Part shown: positions 8,098 through 16,158 of the stretch, one piece after another
Position numbering within the stretch: the first letter of the stretch is position 1
How the letters are laid out: each line of letters begins with the position of its first letter
Assembly: GCF_014207985.1 (NCBI RefSeq)
Contig: NZ_JACHMI010000001.1
Span: forward strand, 6,803,001 to 6,867,000
Length of the DNA stretch: 64,000 nt
Reading direction: 5' to 3'
Source of the DNA: Nonomuraea rubra
GTDB taxonomy: Bacteria > Actinomycetota > Actinomycetes > Streptosporangiales > Streptosporangiaceae
Made by a program: the position numbers and the translations under genes
Notes under the pieces: generated by a model
Told to the model about the DNA's origin: nothing
Databases searched by the model: none
What the model saw: the letters and a program-made list of their open reading frames with translations, nothing else

Positions 8098-9842
8098 GAT
8101 GTCGTTCCTTCTTTCGTGGTGGGGTTGGTGGTGGCCGGGGCGGGTTCCTCGCGGAAACCGATCTCCCGGTGGGTGCCGTCGCACAGCGGTTTGTTGCCGG
8201 AGTGGCCGCAGCGGCACAGCGTCATCCGGTTGCGGGTCTCCAGCGGCAGGCCGTCCGACCGGACGACCGGCACCTTGCCGGTGACCCACAGCGCGCTCGC
8301 CAGCCCGTTCTCCTCCTCCAGGACCGAGACGGCCTGCGGGAGGTCGGCCTCGATCGTCTCGCCGCCGCGTTCGAGCGCGTAGCTGTAGGAGCCGGAGGGG
8401 CAGTGGTCGATGCGGCCCATGATGTTCGAGCGCACGTCGCTGTCGGCGGTGTCGGCGAGCATGGCGGCGATCGGCCTGGTGCGGCCGATGCAGAAGGCGG
8501 CGTGGACGCACAGCTCGCCCACCCGCTGCGCCGAGATGCCGACCCCGTCGTGCACGTGCTGCAGCTCCCGGTACGGGCGCATGACCTGGCTCTCCGTGCC
8601 GTCGAACCCGATCACGGCGTGCGTCCCGTCGCAGAACGGCTTGCTGCCGGAGTGGCCGCACCGGCACAGCGCGTAGGTGTCCTCGGTCTCCAGCGGCTCG
8701 CCGGTCTTCCAGGTCAGCGCGTCGTTCCCGGAGGACACGATCTTGCGCTTGCGGCGCAGCGGGACGCCGCCGTACACGACGTACGGGCCGTCGCGCAGGA
8801 CGACGATGCGCCGCTCGTCGCCGGTGCTCCACCCGCGGCGTTCCGGCGCCACGTAACCGAAGACGGGGCCGGCGCCCGCCTCCATCAGCGCCAGGGCCTG
8901 GGCCTTGAGCGCGTACATGGTGCCGGTGGCGACCGCGAGCAGCCTCGGGCTGCCGTTGAACGCCCGCTCCAGCAGGTGCAGGACGGCGCAGTAGGTGTGG
9001 TCGAACTCCTCCTGGGCCCTGCGGACCGGGCTGCCGGGCTCGGCCGGGCGCGGGTTGGGCGGCATCGGGCGCACGCCTGCCGGATCGACCGTGATCGGCT
9101 CGCCGGTGGGCCCTGACTCCGGGGTGTCGCCGCGCCGGTAGCGCCGGCCGGACTTGAGCTCCTGGAACCGGTAGTAGTGGGCGACCTCGTCCCGTTCGGG
9201 GTGGAAGACGTCCTTGTCGCCGTCCCAGACCTCGCCGTGGGAGTTGCCCTCGCCCTGCTCGACGATCTCCTCCAGCGCCGCCAGCGCCGACTTCAGGTCG
9301 TGGACCGCGACGAGGCGGCCGGCGGTGTGCCGGAAGTGGCCGGCGTGCACCTGGCGGGCCGGGTCGCCGGAGAAGACCGCCCGCTCGCCGAGCCGGTCGC
9401 ACAGGTGGCGCAGCCCCTGCTCGATCGCGGCGTAGAACTGGCCGATCGTCTCGTAGTCGTCGTCCTCCGGCGCGGCGCCCGGCGGCGCCGGCCGTTCCAG
9501 GCGCAGGAACATCTCCAGCGCCTCCGCGCCGAAGGGGACCAGCGACAGCTCCAGGGACCTGTCGCCGTGAGGCAGGCGCCGCGGATGGGGCGGGAGCATC
9601 CGCGGCGAGTCCAGCAGTGGCCGGCCGCCGACGGCGTTCAGCAGGTTGGCGGCCAGGGCCAGGTGCAGCATCTCCTCGGCGAAGACGCTGCTCACGATGT
9701 TCGCGGCCTCCGGGTTACGCTCCGGGTCCAGCGAGTACAGCGCGCACAGGTACGGCGGCAGTGTCGCGTGCTCCAGCTCGATCGCCCACTGCAGGTGCTC
9801 CCGGAGGCTGCCGAGCGTGTCGATACGCGCCTCACGCGACAT
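8094..9842 (-). CDS. Ferritin-like protein fused to two CDGSH iron-sulfur domains
   Basis: A 582-residue multidomain protein. Residues 1-330 match the ferritin-like protein at 2966-4021, with IELEHATLPPYL and FAEEMLHLALAANLL as likely iron ligands. Then come a CDGSH zinc-finger-like [2Fe-2S] motif (C393-C395-C404-H408, CRCGHSGSKPFCDGTH) and a divergent monocluster ferredoxin-like segment with C445, C451 and C481 (CVHAAFC, DHCPSGSY). A second CDGSH motif follows (C543-C545-C554-H558). CDGSH domains carry labile redox-active [2Fe-2S] clusters, so this looks like a self-contained electron-transfer/non-haem iron enzyme. It overlaps the methyltransferase gene by 11 nt and the hydrolase gene by 4 nt. 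Confidence 0.88.
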   Translation of the reverse strand: MSREARIDTLGSLREHLQWAIELEHATLPPYLCALYSLDPERNPEAANIVSSVFAEEMLHLALAANLLNAVGGRPLLDSPRMLPPHPRRLPHGDRSLELSLVPFGAEALEMFLRLERPAPPGAAPEDDDYETIGQFYAAIEQGLRHLCDRLGERAVFSGDPARQVHAGHFRHTAGRLVAVHDLKSALAALEEIVEQGEGNSHGEVWDGDKDVFHPERDEVAHYYRFQELKSGRRYRRGDTPESGPTGEPITVDPAGVRPMPPNPRPAEPGSPVRRAQEEFDHTYCAVLHLLERAFNGSPRLLAVATGTMYALKAQALALMEAGAGPVFGYVAPERRGWSTGDERRIVVLRDGPYVVYGGVPLRRKRKIVSSGNDALTWKTGEPLETEDTYALCRCGHSGSKPFCDGTHAVIGFDGTESQVMRPYRELQHVHDGVGISAQRVGELCVHAAFCIGRTRPIAAMLADTADSDVRSNIMGRIDHCPSGSYSYALERGGETIEADLPQAVSVLEEENGLASALWVTGKVPVVRSDGLPLETRNRMTLCRCGHSGNKPLCDGTHREIGFREEPAPATTNPTTKEGTTS

Positions 9843-10056
9843 GGTCGTCCGGCCGCCGGCCGTCCTCCAGCACCTCGACCGCGTCGAGCAGGCCCCGCAG
9901 GCCGATCTTCTCGCGTTCGGCGTCCGCCGGGTCGAACAGCCACTCGGTGACCGGCAGGCCGGCGACCTCCTCCGGGCGGCTGGCCTCGACCAGGCTCACC
10001 TCCGCCTCGACCTCGATCTCCAGCTCGTGCAGGAAGTCGTCCTCGCCGGTGCTCAT
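9832..10056 (-). CDS. Possible internally initiated 74-residue acidic protein
   Basis: Nested in frame within the methyltransferase gene. GGAGGA at 10065-10060 is followed at once by ATGATG (10059 and 10056). The product has about 20 Asp/Glu, no Cys, an alternating acidic/hydrophobic stretch (HELEIEVEAEVSLVEA) and then VAGLPVTEWLFDP. It resembles no family I can name. The acidic N-terminus recalls leader peptides of ribosomal natural products, but the lack of Cys and the poor Ser/Thr content of the C-terminus argue against a lanthipeptide. Independent translation is inferred from the ribosome site only. Confidence 0.35.
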   Translation of the reverse strand: MSTGEDDFLHELEIEVEAEVSLVEASRPEEVAGLPVTEWLFDPADAEREKIGLRGLLDAVEVLEDGRRPDDHVA

Positions 10057-10836
10057 CATTCCTCCATGGGTGGCTTGGGTGGACGTCCGGCTGACCGCGT
10101 GGATCAGTTGCACGCTGATCTGGCCGGACGCGAACAGGTGGGTGAAGCGCTCACCCTGGTGGGCCGCCAGCGCGTAGGCCGGATGGGCCCGGTGGCGGGT
10201 GGCGACGACCGCCGCCACCTGCTCGGCCCGCCGCGACCAGGACAGCGGCGCCCGGCCGGGCAGCCCGGCCTGCTCGACGAGCTCGAACCCGGCGCCGGCG
10301 AGCAGCGCGCGCAGCTCCGGCAGGGTCGGGAAGTGGTTGCCGTCCGGAGCGGGCAGCGTCCGCCGGCCCCGGGCGACGACCACCAGCAGCCCCAGCGAGG
10401 CTCCGGGCTTCAGCACCCGATGGATCTCCCCGAGCACCGCGGCCTTGTCCCGCACGGTGCACAGCACCCCGAGGCACCAGGCGGCGTCGGCCGACCCCGT
10501 ACGCAGCGGAATCCGCCTGCCGTCGCCCGCGATGACCGGCAGCCCGAACAGCCGGGAGGCCGCCCGGCCCGCGGCCGGCATCGGCTCCAGCAGGATCGGC
10601 CGGACCCCGAACCGTTCGGCGGCCCAGGCCGCCGGGCCGCCCGCGCCGGCGCCCACGTCCAGCAGTGTCATGCCGGGGGACAGCTCGCACGCCTCGGCCA
10701 GCCAGGCCAGCGCGGCCGGGCTCGCGCTGCCTCGGCAGGTGGCCGGGATGGCATGCCGTCGTCCGAGTTGCTCGACGGCCTCGGCGGTCCAGCCGGCGAC
10801 CTCGTCGAACTCGGCGACCATCGCCGGTGCGGTCAC
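9832..10836 (-). CDS. SAM-dependent methyltransferase with an unrelated acidic C-terminal tail
   Basis: A 334-residue reading frame with GTG start two nucleotides after the epimerase stop. Residues ~1-255 form a class I methyltransferase; motif I is MTLLDVGAGAGGPAAW (residues 56-71) and the motif IV region is GSADAAWCLGVL. From residue 260 the sequence changes character to a 74-residue acidic segment (MSTGEDDFLHELEIEVEAEV...). A GGAGGA sequence stands directly before its two Met codons. The tail may be a separate small protein whose gene has fused in frame with the methyltransferase, or it may also be translated from its own start. An ATG at 10821 is an alternative N-terminus. Confidence 0.85.
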   Translation of the reverse strand: MTAPAMVAEFDEVAGWTAEAVEQLGRRHAIPATCRGSASPAALAWLAEACELSPGMTLLDVGAGAGGPAAWAAERFGVRPILLEPMPAAGRAASRLFGLPVIAGDGRRIPLRTGSADAAWCLGVLCTVRDKAAVLGEIHRVLKPGASLGLLVVVARGRRTLPAPDGNHFPTLPELRALLAGAGFELVEQAGLPGRAPLSWSRRAEQVAAVVATRHRAHPAYALAAHQGERFTHLFASGQISVQLIHAVSRTSTQATHGGMMSTGEDDFLHELEIEVEAEVSLVEASRPEEVAGLPVTEWLFDPADAEREKIGLRGLLDAVEVLEDGRRPDDHVA

Positions 10837-10838
10837 AC

Positions 10839-11597
10839 CTACTTGCCCGAGCCGGAGCGGTCGAGCCAGTCGCGGTAGGTGACCGTGCCCAGGACGGCCT
10901 GGTCGTCGAGCGGGACGAGCGACCGCTCGGTCACCTCGCTGCCGAAGTAGCGCGCGTGCGGGTCGGTGACGACCTCGCGGGTGTCGCCCCAGGCGGCCAG
11001 CGCCTTGCGGAAGAACTCGTCCATCCGGTACTGCTGGGGCCCGGCGATCTCGACCCTGCCGTTCAGCGGCGTGCCCACCGCGGTCCTGCCGACGGCCTGG
11101 GCCACGTCGTCGCCCGCGATCGGCTGGAACAGCACCGGTGCGATGTGCACCTTGCCGTCCACGGTGGCCTCGTCGGCGATGCCGCGGGCGAACTCGAAGA
11201 ACTGCGTCGAGTGCACCAGCGAGAACGGCACCCCCGACTTCTCGATCAGCTGCTCCTGGGCGATCTTCGCCGCGAAGTACCCGTTCTCCGGCATCCGCTC
11301 CGTGCCCACGATCGACACCGCGACGTGGTGGCCCACGCCCGCCGCCTTCTCGGCCGCCAGCAGGTTGCCGGTGGAGGTCTCGAAGAACTTCAGCACCGCG
11401 GCCCGCTCGAACGACGGCGAGTTCGACACGTCGACGACCACCTGCGCGCCTTCCAGCACCTCGGCCAGGCCTTCCCCGGTGAGGGTGTTCACACCGGTGT
11501 TCGGCGCGGCCGCGACGGCCTCGTGGCCGTGCTCGCCCAGCTTCGCCACCAGCTTCGACCCGATCAGGCCGGTGCCGCCGATCACCACGATCTTCAT
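10839..11597 (-). CDS. NAD(P)-dependent epimerase/NmrA-like SDR protein
   Basis: A 252-residue atypical short-chain dehydrogenase-like protein started at the ATG at 11597. The Rossmann motif GGTGLIG (residues 7-13) begins MKIVVIGGTGLIGSKLV. VSIVGTERMPENGYFAAKIA then supplies the Tyr/Lys pair region (YFAAK). C-terminal RSLVPLDDQAVLGTVTYRDW fits the family. Enzymes of this class occur with ECF41 sigma factors (the carboxymuconolactone decarboxylase/oxidoreductase/epimerase set), and a truncated ECF41-like gene lies 4 kb away. It is the first gene of the operon running to 7378. Confidence 0.88.
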   Translation of the reverse strand: MKIVVIGGTGLIGSKLVAKLGEHGHEAVAAAPNTGVNTLTGEGLAEVLEGAQVVVDVSNSPSFERAAVLKFFETSTGNLLAAEKAAGVGHHVAVSIVGTERMPENGYFAAKIAQEQLIEKSGVPFSLVHSTQFFEFARGIADEATVDGKVHIAPVLFQPIAGDDVAQAVGRTAVGTPLNGRVEIAGPQQYRMDEFFRKALAAWGDTREVVTDPHARYFGSEVTERSLVPLDDQAVLGTVTYRDWLDRSGSGK

Positions 11598-11684
11598 GCG
11601 GATTCCTCTCTCCGTCCGCCGGGTCACCTCGTTGCCACCCGGTCGCCAGCTAAGACCGGACAGCCCCGCTCGCTCGTGACGGCT

Positions 11685-11704
11685 GCCGGGAAATTTTTCC
11701 CGGC
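11685..11704. terminator. Perfect 20-bp palindrome just after the universal stress protein stop
   Basis: Arms gccgggaaa / tttcccggc around a 2-nt centre start one base past the stop codon (11706-11708). It could end the stress-protein transcript, or be an operator for the epimerase operon that starts 88 nt further on. Confidence 0.55.
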
Positions 11705-11705
11705 C

Positions 11706-12524
11706 TCATCCGCCGACCCGGATGATCGCCACCGGGCAGCCGGCGTGGTGCAGCACGTTCTGGCTGACCGAGCCGTGCAGCAGCGCGCCGAGCTCGTGGC
11801 GGTGGTGCGAGCCGACCACGAGCAGGGACGCCTGCGCGGCGGCGTGCGTCAGCGCCTTGCCCGGGTGTCCTGCCAGGGTCTCCTGGTCGATCGTGACCGT
11901 GGGGAACCGTTTGCGCCACCGGGCCAGGTCCTCCTCGGGCAGGGGCGGGTGGCTCCGGTCCGCCGGTCCGCCCGTGCCGGCGTGGGCCAGCAGGAGGGGG
12001 TCGGCGGTCCTGGCGGCGTGCGCGCAGGCGAAGGCGAGCAGGTCCTCGCTCTCGCCGGGGTCGGCGACGCCCACCACCACGGGGCCGCCCGGCTGAGCGG
12101 AGCCGCGTACGACGACGAGGGGGCAGGCGGCCTCGGCCGCGAGCCGGGCGCCGACCGAGCCCAGCAGCAGGCCCCCGACCTGGCCGAGCCCGCGACTGCC
12201 CACGACGAGCAGCTCCGCCTCGCGCGAGTGGTGCAGCAGCGCGCCCACCGGCTCGCCCTCGGGCAGCGCGGTCGTCACCTCGACCTGGGGTGCGACGGCC
12301 CGCGCGCGGGCTCGGGCGGTGTCCAGGACCCGTTCGGCGGCGTGCCGAAGGCCGCCTTCCCGCGGCCCTCCCGGCGCGGGCCCCAGGGGCACGTTGAGCA
12401 GGGGCCAGATGAAGGCGTGCACGATGTGCAGCGGCCGCTGCCGGCGTCCGGCCTCGGCGGCGGCCCACTCCACGGCCCGCAGGCCGTCCTCGGAGTCGTC
12501 CACGCCTACGGTCACAGGGGTCAT
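11706..12524 (-). CDS. Universal stress protein, tandem two-domain
   Basis: A 272-residue protein with two UspA domains. The first begins MTPVTVGVDDSEDGLRAVEW and ends with the ATP-binding loop GSRGLGQVGGLLLGSVGARL. The second begins PVVVGVADPGESEDLL and ends GSHHRHELGALLHGSVSQNV, then LHHAGCPVAII. Both loops keep the G-x2-G-x9-G-S pattern of nucleotide-binding Usps. Such proteins accumulate under hypoxia and stationary phase in actinobacteria. It lies 38 nt after the flavoprotein gene and is probably co-transcribed with it. Confidence 0.93.
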   Translation of the reverse strand: MTPVTVGVDDSEDGLRAVEWAAAEAGRRQRPLHIVHAFIWPLLNVPLGPAPGGPREGGLRHAAERVLDTARARARAVAPQVEVTTALPEGEPVGALLHHSREAELLVVGSRGLGQVGGLLLGSVGARLAAEAACPLVVVRGSAQPGGPVVVGVADPGESEDLLAFACAHAARTADPLLLAHAGTGGPADRSHPPLPEEDLARWRKRFPTVTIDQETLAGHPGKALTHAAAQASLLVVGSHHRHELGALLHGSVSQNVLHHAGCPVAIIRVGG

Positions 12525-12562
12525 CGCGGTCGTTCCTCTCCAGTTGCGTTGCCGGTCACCGG

Positions 12563-14293
12563 CTATTCGACGAGCTTTCCCGCGGTCGAGACCTCGCGCA
12601 TGAGCGCCGCGATCGCCGCGGGAACCGGCGGGATCGGCTCGCGTTCCACCGCTCCGGGGCCGGACCACACGAGGTTGACCTGCAGCTCGGGGTCGAGCCG
12701 CGGGTAGTCGGAGCGGTTGTGGCAGCCGCGGGTCTCGCGCCGCTCCAGCGCGGACTCGATCGTGGCGCGCGCGGCGAGCGCCGCCGACTTCAGGTCGAAG
12801 GCGTGCGCCAGGTCCTGGAAGCCGGCCAGGTCCGGGTGCACGCCCACGTCGGCCATGCGTGCCTCCACGGCGGCCAGCTCCTCCAGGCCCTTCAGCAGGC
12901 CGCTCTCGTCGCGCACCACGCCCGCGTGCTCGGTCATGACGTCGCGCAGCGCGCGTTGCAGCGCCCGCACGTTCTCGGGGCCGTCGGCCGCCAGGAGCTC
13001 GTCCACCTCCGCCCGAGCCGCCTCGACCGCCTCGGCCGAGCGGCGGTGTTCCTCCAGGCCCGCGGAGTGCTCGGCCGCCGCCTGCCCGGCGAGGCGGCCG
13101 TAGACCAGCAGCTCGATGAGCGAGTTGCCGCCGAGCCGGTTGGCGCCGTGCAGGCCGCTGGCCGCCTCGCCGATCGCGTACAGGCCGCCGACCCCGGTGC
13201 CGTGGTCCTCGGGGCGCACCCAGACGCCGCCCATCGAGTAGTGCGCGGTCGGCGCGATCTCGATCGGCTGCCTGGTGATGTCGAGCATCTGCAGCTCCAG
13301 CAGCGTCTGGTAGACGCGGGGCAACCGGGTCATGATCGTCTCGCGCGGCAGGTGCGACACGTCCAGCCAGACGCCGCCCGCCGGGGTGCCGCGGCCCTGC
13401 TTGATCTCGGTGTACGCGGCCAGCGAGACCCGGTCCCGCGTGGACAGCTCCATCCGCTCCGGGTCGTACCGCTCCATGAAGCGCTCGCCGAGCCCGTTGC
13501 GCAGGATCCCGCCCTCGCCCCTGGCCGCTTCCGAGACGAGCGTGCCGGCCGCGCTCTCGGGCGCGATCAGGCCCGACGGGTGGAACTGCACCAGCTCGGC
13601 GTCCCGGATGCGGCAGCCGGCCAGGACCGCCAGGCGGAAGGAGTCGCCGGTGTTCTCGTCGCGCCGCGAGGAGGTCCGCCGCCAGATCCGGGTGTGCCCG
13701 CCGGTGGCCAGGATCACCGCGTCGGCGTGGATGACGTACCGGCTGCCGTCGGCCAGGTCGAACCCGTACGCGCCGAACACCGTGCCGTCGCGGACCAGCA
13801 GGCGCGTGACGTACACGGTGTCGAGGACGGGGATGTCGAGCTGGGCCGCCCGGTTGATCAGGGTGCGCTGGATCTCCAGCCCGGTGTAGTCGCCGGCGTA
13901 GGCGGTGCGCCGGTAGCTGTGGGCGCCGAAGAAGCGCAGGGAGATGCGCCCGTCCTCCTCCCGCGCGAACGGCATCCCGTACCGCTCCAGGTCCTCGATG
14001 CCGCGCGCGGCGCCCTCGGCGACGATGCGCACCGTCTCCGGGTGGGCGAGCAGGTAGCTCTCCTTGAGGGTGTCCGCCGCGTGCTGCTGCCAGGTGTCCT
14101 CGGGATCCATCGTGGCCAGCGCGGCGTTGATGCCGCCCGCCGCCAGCGTCGTGTGCGCGTCCGCCTTCGGCCGCTTGCCCACGGCCAGCACGCCGACCCC
14201 GCGCTCCGCCAGCTCGATCGCGGCCCTCAGCCCGGCCCCTCCCGTGCCGATCACCAGGACTGACGTGGCGATCCTGTTCTCCAGCGCATGCAT
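12563..14293 (-). CDS. FAD-dependent fumarate reductase/succinate dehydrogenase-type flavoprotein (or L-aspartate oxidase)
   Basis: A 576-residue protein of the FrdA/SdhA/NadB superfamily. It has an N-terminal dinucleotide fold (VLVIGTGGAGLRAAIELAER), an FAD/His region (DAHTTLAAGGINAAL), QFHPSGL, the active-site region EAARGEGGILRNGLGERFM, TAHYSMGGVWV and GANRLGGNSLIELLVYGR. A helical C-terminal domain ends NRSDYP-x-LDPE as in SdhA. No iron-sulfur or membrane subunit gene is next to it, so it may be a soluble fumarate reductase or aspartate oxidase-like enzyme. It shares a divergent promoter region (14294-14456) with the acetolactate synthase-like gene. Confidence 0.85.
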   Translation of the reverse strand: MHALENRIATSVLVIGTGGAGLRAAIELAERGVGVLAVGKRPKADAHTTLAAGGINAALATMDPEDTWQQHAADTLKESYLLAHPETVRIVAEGAARGIEDLERYGMPFAREEDGRISLRFFGAHSYRRTAYAGDYTGLEIQRTLINRAAQLDIPVLDTVYVTRLLVRDGTVFGAYGFDLADGSRYVIHADAVILATGGHTRIWRRTSSRRDENTGDSFRLAVLAGCRIRDAELVQFHPSGLIAPESAAGTLVSEAARGEGGILRNGLGERFMERYDPERMELSTRDRVSLAAYTEIKQGRGTPAGGVWLDVSHLPRETIMTRLPRVYQTLLELQMLDITRQPIEIAPTAHYSMGGVWVRPEDHGTGVGGLYAIGEAASGLHGANRLGGNSLIELLVYGRLAGQAAAEHSAGLEEHRRSAEAVEAARAEVDELLAADGPENVRALQRALRDVMTEHAGVVRDESGLLKGLEELAAVEARMADVGVHPDLAGFQDLAHAFDLKSAALAARATIESALERRETRGCHNRSDYPRLDPELQVNLVWSGPGAVEREPIPPVPAAIAALMREVSTAGKLVE

Positions 14294-14456
14294 CTCGTGT
14301 TCCTTCTGACCGCGTCGGCGATAGCACTTCGGAAGTACGACCGGATGACGGGCACGATTCGTGACATCTTTACGGACCTGTTCTCCTGCCCCGGAATGAA
14401 TGTCCTCCCTTCCGCGCTCCACCGAGTGCAGTCGTTCATGGAAGAAGGCGTTTCGC

Positions 14457-16112
14457 ATGGCAGCGCAGGCCGACGCGGCCCGGCTCATCGTGCAGGCTCT
14501 GGAGGCGGAGGGCGTCGAGTACGTCTTCGGCATCCCGGGCGAGGAGAACATCCACTTCGTCGACGCGCTCAAGGACTCCTCGATCCGGTACGTGCTCGTC
14601 CGTCACGAGCAGGGCGCGGCGTTCATGGCGGAGATCTACGGCAGGCTGACCGGCAAGGCGGGCGTGGCCTCGGCCACCCTCGGGCCGGGGGCGATCAACC
14701 TGCAGCTCGGCGTGGCCGACGCCACCACCAACAGCACGCCGGTGGTGGCGATCACGGCACAGGTCGGGCTCGACCGCATCTACAAGGAGTCGCACCAGGT
14801 GGTGGACCTGGTGTCGCTGTTCCGCCCGATCACCAAGTGGTCGGAGCTGGCCCCCTCCGCGCGGGCACTGCCCGAGCTGATCCGCAAGGCGTTCAAGACC
14901 GCCCAGACCGAACGGCCGGGCGCCGTCTACCTGGCCATCCCCGAGGACGTCGAGTCAGCGCCCGTCCCCGGCGGCCTGCGCCCGCTCCCGGTGAACGTGG
15001 TCCGCCCCCAGGACCCCTCCCCCGCCCAGATCGCCCGCGCCGCCGACATCCTGGCCACCGCGCGCAGGCCGATCGTGCTGGCCGGGCACGGCGCGACCCG
15101 CGCGGGGGCCGCGCAGGCGCTCGTCCGGTTCTCCGAGCGGCTGGGGCTGCCGGTGGCGACCACGTTCAACGGCAAGGGGGTCTTCCCCGACGACCACCGG
15201 CACGCGCTGGGCGCGGTGGGCTTCATGCGGCACGACTACGTGAACTTCGGCTTCGACGAGGCGGACGTGCTGATCAGCGTCGGGTACGAGCTGCAGGAGT
15301 TCGACCCGGTCAAGATCAACCCGGAGCGGGACAAGAAGATCATCCACATTCACCGGTTCCCCGCCGAGGTGGACGACCACTACCCGGTGGCGGTCGGCGT
15401 GCACGGCGACATCTCGCGGTCGCTGCACGTGCTGGCGGACGCCGTGCACCGGCGGTTCGAGATCAACGGCACCGGCGAGAAGGTCCGCCGCCTGCTCCGG
15501 GAGGAGCTGGAGCAGGGGCGTTCTGAGGGCGGTTTCCCGCTGTCGCCGCGCCGGGTGGTGGCCGACATCCGCGAGGCCATGGGGCGCGAGGACATCGTGC
15601 TGGCCGACACGGGCGCGGTGAAGATGTGGATGGCCCGCATGTATCCGACGTACGAGCCGAACACGATGCTGGTCTCCAACGGGCTGTCGTCGATGGGGTT
15701 CGCCGTGCCGGGCGCGCTGGCGGCCAAGCTCGCGTACCCGCGGCGGCGGGTGCTGGCGGCCACGGGCGACGGGGCGTTCCTGATGAACTCGCAGGAGCTG
15801 GAGACCGCCGTGCGGGAGCGGGTCCCGTTCGTGGTGCTGGTGTGGGTGGACGACGCGTACGGGCTGATCGAGTGGAAGATGGACCTGGAGCTGGGCCGCG
15901 ACTCCAACGTCTCCTTCGGCAACCCCGACTTCGTGAAGTACGCCGAGAGCTTCGGGGCGCGCGGCTACCGGATCGAGAGCGCGGACGAGTTGCTCCCGAC
16001 GCTGCGCAAGGCGCTGGCCGACGACGTGGTGTCGGTGATCGCGGTGCCGGTGGACTACTCCGCCAACCTGGAGCTGACCGACAAGCTGGGCGAGCTGACC
16101 GGCCCCTTCTGA
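14457..16112 (+). CDS. Thiamine-diphosphate enzyme, catabolic acetolactate synthase-like
   Basis: A 551-residue ThDP enzyme started at ATG 14457 (AGAAGG 8 nt upstream). The N-terminal domain has VFGIPGEENIHFVDAL and the catalytic Glu in VRHEQGAAFMAEIYGRLTGK. The central domain has SVGYELQEFDPVKIN, close to the IGYDPIEYDP of Bacillus AlsS. The C-terminal ThDP/Mg motif starts GDGAFLMNSQELETA and ends at WVDDAYG, where many family members have an Asn-Asp pair. It probably condenses two pyruvates to acetolactate, without a regulatory subunit nearby. Other ThDP decarboligases remain possible. Confidence 0.87.
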   Translation: MAAQADAARLIVQALEAEGVEYVFGIPGEENIHFVDALKDSSIRYVLVRHEQGAAFMAEIYGRLTGKAGVASATLGPGAINLQLGVADATTNSTPVVAITAQVGLDRIYKESHQVVDLVSLFRPITKWSELAPSARALPELIRKAFKTAQTERPGAVYLAIPEDVESAPVPGGLRPLPVNVVRPQDPSPAQIARAADILATARRPIVLAGHGATRAGAAQALVRFSERLGLPVATTFNGKGVFPDDHRHALGAVGFMRHDYVNFGFDEADVLISVGYELQEFDPVKINPERDKKIIHIHRFPAEVDDHYPVAVGVHGDISRSLHVLADAVHRRFEINGTGEKVRRLLREELEQGRSEGGFPLSPRRVVADIREAMGREDIVLADTGAVKMWMARMYPTYEPNTMLVSNGLSSMGFAVPGALAAKLAYPRRRVLAATGDGAFLMNSQELETAVRERVPFVVLVWVDDAYGLIEWKMDLELGRDSNVSFGNPDFVKYAESFGARGYRIESADELLPTLRKALADDVVSVIAVPVDYSANLELTDKLGELTGPF

Positions 16113-16158
16113 GCGGCGGCCTGGGCGGGCTCGCCCTGACCCTTCTAAGATCGTCAGG

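Noticed and set aside
14326..14336. acttcggaagt palindrome between the flavoprotein and acetolactate synthase-like genes
   Set aside because: Only 5-bp arms; too short to separate from chance in this sequence.
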